Source: Devosia sp. Root413D1 | Lineage (GTDB): Bacteria > Pseudomonadota > Alphaproteobacteria > Rhizobiales > Devosiaceae | NCBI RefSeq assembly: GCF_001425235.1 | Contig: NZ_LMEA01000011.1 | Coordinates: 186,001 to 250,000, forward strand | Direction: 5' to 3' | DNA: 64,000 nt | Part shown: positions 60,610 to 64,000 of the stretch, piece by piece | How positions within the stretch are numbered: the first letter of the stretch is position 1 | How the letters are laid out: each line of letters begins with the position of its first letter | Notes under the pieces: model-generated | Databases searched by the model: none | Seen by the model: only the letters and a program-made list of their open reading frames with translations | Told to the model about the DNA's origin: nothing | Translations under genes and position numbers: made by a program

Positions 60610-61662
60610 TCAGGCGCGAAACAGCAGCGATGCATCTCCATACGAATAGAACCGATATCCGTTCCCGATCGCGTGCGCGTAAGCGGCGCGCATCGTGTCG
60701 AGCCCGGCAAACGCGCTGACCAGCATGAACAGGGTCGAGCGCGGCAGGTGGAAGTTGGTCATCAGCATGTCCACCGCGTTGAAGCGGTAGCCCGGCGTGA
60801 TGAAGATGTCGGTGTCGCCGACGAAGGGCTGCAGCGTGCCGGTCGCCCGCGCCGCCGTCTCCAGCAGCCGAAGGCTCGTCGTCCCCACCGCGATCACTCG
60901 CCCGCCCTTGGCCTTGGCGGCGAGGATACGCTCCACCACCGCCGCGGGAATATCGCCCCATTCGGCATGCATCACGTGGTCGTCGGTGTCATCGACCTTC
61001 ACCGGCAGGAAGGTCCCTGCCCCGACATGCAGCGTCACCCGCTCGACGCTCACGCCGAGATCGGCCAGCTGCTGCAGCAGGTTTTCGGTGAAGTGCAGCC
61101 CCGCCGTCGGCGCCGCCACCGCGCCATCGCGGGCGGCATAGACCGTCTGATAGTCCGACTTGTCGCGCTCTTCGGTGTGGCGCTTGGCCTCGATATAGGG
61201 TGGCAGCGGCATGGCGCCATGCGCCTTGATCGCCTCGTCGAGCTCCGCCCCGCCGAGGTCGAACGCCAGCGTGATCTCGCCCGTCTCGCCCTTGCCAGTC
61301 ACAGTGGCGGCGATCGAGCCATTGTCGCCCAGTTCCAGCCGGTCGAGCAGGTGCAGTTTCTTGGCCGGTCGCGCAAACGCCCGCCAGGTATTGGCGTCGA
61401 CCCGCTTGTGCAAGTTGAAGCTGACATTGGCGCTGAGCTCACCGCGGATCCGGGTGCCGGTGAGTTCGGCCGGCAGCACACGGGTGTCGTTCACCACCAG
61501 CACGTCGCCGGCGCGCAGCAGGCGCAACAGGTCGGTTACCCGACCATCCTCCAGCGCCTCGCCCGGCCGCACGATGAGCATGCGGGCAGAATCCCTGGGT
61601 TCAGCGGGGTGGAGTGCGATGCACTCGCCGGGAAGTTCGAAATCGAAGTCGTCGACGCGCAT
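60610..61662 (-). CDS. queA: S-adenosylmethionine:tRNA ribosyltransferase-isomerase QueA
   Basis: A 350-residue QueA converting preQ1-tRNA to epoxyqueuosine-tRNA. Family blocks: [81 protein letters not shown] and [19 protein letters not shown]. Together with tgt it gives two steps of queuosine synthesis. Its start overlaps the stop of the upstream secreted-protein gene (TGATG). Confidence 0.97.
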   Translation of the reverse strand: MRVDDFDFELPGECIALHPAEPRDSARMLIVRPGEALEDGRVTDLLRLLRAGDVLVVNDTRVLPAELTGTRIRGELSANVSFNLHKRVDANTWRAFARPAKKLHLLDRLELGDNGSIAATVTGKGETGEITLAFDLGGAELDEAIKAHGAMPLPPYIEAKRHTEERDKSDYQTVYAARDGAVAAPTAGLHFTENLLQQLADLGVSVERVTLHVGAGTFLPVKVDDTDDHVMHAEWGDIPAAVVERILAAKAKGGRVIAVGTTSLRLLETAARATGTLQPFVGDTDIFITPGYRFNAVDMLMTNFHLPRSTLFMLVSAFAGLDTMRAAYAHAIGNGYRFYSYGDASLLFRA

Positions 61663-62063
61663 CAGGGGCCGGTGCAGCTCACCGCCCAGGCGCCATAGCC
61701 CGGGATGCGGAGCGTGCCGCCATAGACCGTCGCATCGGCTTCCGTAGTCTTGAACAGGCGTAGCTCGGCAACCTTGGCCGCCATGCTCTCATCGACCGCA
61801 TCGATCAGAATCGTCTCGGCGCTCTCGAAGGCCTGCCCGACCACCACCGGATCGCCCGGTCCGTAGGCGGCGCTGCTGGCCCACACCTTCTCGCCGGTCG
61901 AAATGTTGAGGCCGGCAATCGACAGAAAATCGACCGAGCCGACCAGAAAGTCGAACGTCGCCGCGCCATCCGGCGCGACGCAGTTCACCCACTCCGTCGC
62001 CAGCGACGGAGTGGCAAGGCCGCAAAGGCTCACGATCGATGCAATTGCGGCCAGCCGGATCAT
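61662..62063 (-). CDS. Small secreted protein of unknown function
   Basis: A 133-residue protein with a signal peptide of about 23 residues ([22 protein letters not shown]) and two mature Cys (EWVNCVAP and AVSCTGP) that could bridge the ends. I do not recognise it. It lies between a cyclophilin gene and queA, overlapping both by a few bases. Confidence 0.72.
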   Translation of the reverse strand: MIRLAAIASIVSLCGLATPSLATEWVNCVAPDGAATFDFLVGSVDFLSIAGLNISTGEKVWASSAAYGPGDPVVVGQAFESAETILIDAVDESMAAKVAELRLFKTTEADATVYGGTLRIPGYGAWAVSCTGP

Positions 62064-62536
62064 TCGGCGATGTCCGCCGCGACCTTCACCGAAACCATCG
62101 AGTCCGGATCACGCACCGGCTCGCCGCGCTTGATCTGGTCGACGTTTTCCATGCCTTCGATGACCTTGCCCCAGACCGTGTACTGACGGTCGAGGAAGCG
62201 GGCATCGTTGAACACGATGAAGAACTGCGAGTTGGCGCTGTCCGGGTTCTGCGCCCGGGCCATCGACGCGACGCCGCGAACGTGCGGCTCGGCGTTGAAT
62301 TCCTGCTTCAGGTTCGGGTACTTCGACGAACCCGTGCCGGTGCCGGTCGGATCGCCGGTCTGCGCCATGAAGCCATCGATCACGCGGTGGAAGACGATGC
62401 CGTCATAAAAGCCTTCACGCGCCAGCTTCTTGATGTGCGCGACGTGGTTCGGGGCCAGGTCAGGGCGCATGGCGATGACCACCTTGCCCTTGGTGGTTTC
62501 GATGACGAGGGTATTCTCGGGATCGGCATAAGCCAT
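62060..62536 (-). CDS. Peptidyl-prolyl cis-trans isomerase, cytoplasmic cyclophilin
   Basis: A 158-residue cyclophilin-type PPIase with no signal peptide. Core motifs: FHRVIDGFMAQTGDPTGTG, GVASMARAQNPDSANSQFFIVF and YTVWGKVIEGMENVD. It accelerates proline isomerisation during folding. It is the second of two tandem cyclophilins, 13 bases after the first. Confidence 0.95.
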   Translation of the reverse strand: MAYADPENTLVIETTKGKVVIAMRPDLAPNHVAHIKKLAREGFYDGIVFHRVIDGFMAQTGDPTGTGTGSSKYPNLKQEFNAEPHVRGVASMARAQNPDSANSQFFIVFNDARFLDRQYTVWGKVIEGMENVDQIKRGEPVRDPDSMVSVKVAADIAE

Positions 62537-62549
62537 GAGTGGGCCTTCC

Positions 62550-63125
62550 TTACTTGTATTCGATTTTGGCGGAGATGATCTTGTCCGGGTCCTGGACCGG
62601 CTGGTCGCCGGCGCCCTTCTTGATCAGATCGACGAACTCCATGCCCGAAACGACCTTGCCCCAGATGGTGTACTGGCCATCGAGGTGCGGCGCGTCGGCG
62701 AACATGATGAAGAACTGCGAATTGGCGCTGTTCGGATCGGACGAACGGGCCGCCGCGACGACGCCGCGGGTAAAGTGCTCGGCGGTGGTGAATTCCGCCG
62801 CGAGGTCCGGCAGGTCGGAGCCACCCATGCCGGTGCCGGTCGGATCGCCACCCTGCGCCATGAAGCCGTCGATGACGCGGTGGAAGACAATGCCGTTGTA
62901 AAAGCCCTTCTCGGTGAGTTCGATCACCCGCTTCACGTGGCCGGGTGCGAGGTCGGGCCGAAGCTCGATGTCGACGATGCCGTCCTTGAGCTCGAGGATC
63001 CAGTGAGGCTTGCCCTCCTGTGCCTTTGCGGCCTGCGGAGCAGCAATCGAGACGGTGAAGAAGGCGGCGACCGCGGCGAGGAGAATGCCGAGGATGATGC
63101 CGGCGCGCTTGATGGGATCGGACAT
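62550..63125 (-). CDS. Peptidyl-prolyl cis-trans isomerase, exported cyclophilin
   Basis: A 191-residue cyclophilin with an N-terminal hydrophobic segment (about residues 9-30), acting as signal peptide or anchor, so periplasmic. Core motifs: FHRVIDGFMAQGGDPTGTGMGGS, ANSQFFIMFADAPHLDGQYTIWGKV. The start shares a base with the coaD stop (TAATG), so the genes are coupled. Confidence 0.95.
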   Translation of the reverse strand: MSDPIKRAGIILGILLAAVAAFFTVSIAAPQAAKAQEGKPHWILELKDGIVDIELRPDLAPGHVKRVIELTEKGFYNGIVFHRVIDGFMAQGGDPTGTGMGGSDLPDLAAEFTTAEHFTRGVVAAARSSDPNSANSQFFIMFADAPHLDGQYTIWGKVVSGMEFVDLIKKGAGDQPVQDPDKIISAKIEYK

Positions 63126-63613
63126 TATTTCTTCAGTGCCTTCAGAACGATGGGCGGGACAAAGGCGCTGATATCGCCTCCGAGCTCGGCGATCTGACGC
63201 ACGAGCGTGGCCGAGATGTGGCGGACATGCGGGCTGGATGGCAGGAAGACCGTCTGCAGGTCCGGCGCCATCTGGGCATTCATGCCCACCATTTGCATCT
63301 CGAAATTGTAGTCGGTGGTATCGCGCAGGCCACGGATGATCAGCTTGGCGCCGGCGGCGCGGGCTGCATTGACCATCAGGCCGGAGAAATCGACGAACTG
63401 GAACTCGGTGTCGGTGCGCTTGCCGATCGGCTCGAGCACGGCGCGCAGCAGCGCCACACGATCCTCATGGCTAAACAGCGGCTTCTTGGAATGGTGGGTG
63501 CCCACCGCGATCACCAGCGTATCGACCAGCTTGCAGGCGCGCTCGATCACGTCGAGGTGGCCGTTGGTCAAGGGATCGAAAGAGCCGGGATAGAAGCCGA
63601 CAAGTCTGGCCAT
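63125..63613 (-). CDS. coaD: Phosphopantetheine adenylyltransferase CoaD
   Basis: A 162-residue enzyme of coenzyme A synthesis. Nucleotidyltransferase motif GFYPGSFDPLTNGHLDVIERA with the HxGH-type TNGH; FSGLMVNAARAAGAKLIIRGLRDTTDYNFEMQM is the family core. It heads the leftward gene string with the two cyclophilins and queA. Confidence 0.97.
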   Translation of the reverse strand: MARLVGFYPGSFDPLTNGHLDVIERACKLVDTLVIAVGTHHSKKPLFSHEDRVALLRAVLEPIGKRTDTEFQFVDFSGLMVNAARAAGAKLIIRGLRDTTDYNFEMQMVGMNAQMAPDLQTVFLPSSPHVRHISATLVRQIAELGGDISAFVPPIVLKALKK

Positions 63614-63739
63614 GGCGGAGCGCCCTCCCCGTTGATGTTGCGGCGGGTTTTGTCACGGCAAGGCAATTCTGGCAAGCCGGGCTCGGGAGACAGCCGTCTG
63701 GTGGCGATATACTGTCGATCCTGTCGAAGAGGGGCGACG

Positions 63740-64000
63740 ATGACCGAGCTCACCTTTCATCCGCTGTCCGAGATCCGGGCGACCGAGCTGCTCGCGCTGC
63801 TCACCGATCCCGATGTCCGCCGTCACATGCCGTTGGCCGGCGACAGCTGGGACGCCGAAAGCGCTGCCGCATGGGCGCGCGCCAAGGATGCGCAATGGCA
63901 GCAGAACGGCTACGGCCCTTGGGCTATCAGGATCGACGGCGCCTTCGCCGGTTGGGGTGGCTATCAGAAGGAAGGCGACGAGGCCGATCTCGGCCTTGTG
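63740..64000 (+). CDS. GNAT acetyltransferase, N-terminal part (runs off the right edge)
   Basis: The first 87 codons of a GNAT (RimJ/RimL-like) protein: MTELTFHPLSEIRATELLALLTDPDVRRHMPLAG, then AWARAKDAQWQQNGYGPWAIRIDGAFAGWGGYQ. The acetyl-CoA loop is beyond the window. GAGGGG lies a few bases before the ATG at 63740. Divergent from coaD. Confidence 0.8.
   Translation, partial: MTELTFHPLSEIRATELLALLTDPDVRRHMPLAGDSWDAESAAAWARAKDAQWQQNGYGPWAIRIDGAFAGWGGYQKEGDEADLGLV

Overview
The window is GC-rich and densely coded, and its gene content points to a motile alphaproteobacterium of the Hyphomicrobiales (Rhizobiales). The signs are FlbT and FlaF, FliX beside flgI, an IalB-like secreted protein, a single-cysteine DksA, an SdhE/Mfd/RecG neighbourhood and CCGGCGAAGGCCGG-type intergenic palindromes. 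A Devosia-like organism is my best guess, from general resemblance only. No phage, integrase, transposase, rRNA or CRISPR array is visible, so this looks like core chromosome with a few accessory patches.

Layout. (1) 1-6.3 kb: flagellar block. A leftward fliL-fliM-DUF6468-MotE-like operon diverges from a rightward flgF-flgG-flgA-flgH operon. (2) 6.4-17.1 kb: M32 carboxypeptidase, MFS exporter, an ABC-F ATPase with its own promoter and a possible leader peptide, a sugar ABC importer (binding protein, permease, ATPase), an NhaC-type antiporter and a secreted SH3/crystallin-like protein. (3) 17.1-22.4 kb: VOC protein, exported alpha/beta hydrolase with a divergent TetR gene and GFA-like gene, then a berberine-bridge-type flavoenzyme diverging from an AraC regulator. 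(4) 22.4-33.8 kb: second flagellar block. It holds dksA, fliX, flgI, a FlgJ-like rod protein, a FlgN-like chaperone, three tandem flagellins, an intruding MFS gene, flbT and flaF. (5) 33.8-48.8 kb: terC, a split YeeE/YedE pair with a UbiH-like flavoprotein, an IalB-like gene, mfd-sdhE facing away from recG, GNAT, DUF2237 and MepB-like genes, glmS and glmU. (6) 48.9-55.2 kb: small envelope or unknown genes around tRNA-Lys, including two micro-proteins of 24 and 25 residues beside a 303-residue membrane protein. (7) 55.3-64 kb: map-aph-pgi, then coaD, two cyclophilins, queA, small unknown genes and tgt, and a partial GNAT.

The most interesting signal is regulatory. The fliL/flgF and fliX/flgI gaps each hold a good sigma-54 -24/-12 element. 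Upstream of each lie two to three copies of a CCCGGCA-N5-TGCCGGG palindrome, and one more lies upstream of the first flagellin. With fliX present, this suggests a Caulobacter-like FliX/FlbD/sigma-54 flagellar hierarchy. Other leads are a tRNA-guanine transglycosylase lacking three of its four usual zinc ligands, near-duplicate flagellins, a palindromic repeat sitting between the third flagellin and its terminator, and the micro-protein cassette near 51-52 kb.
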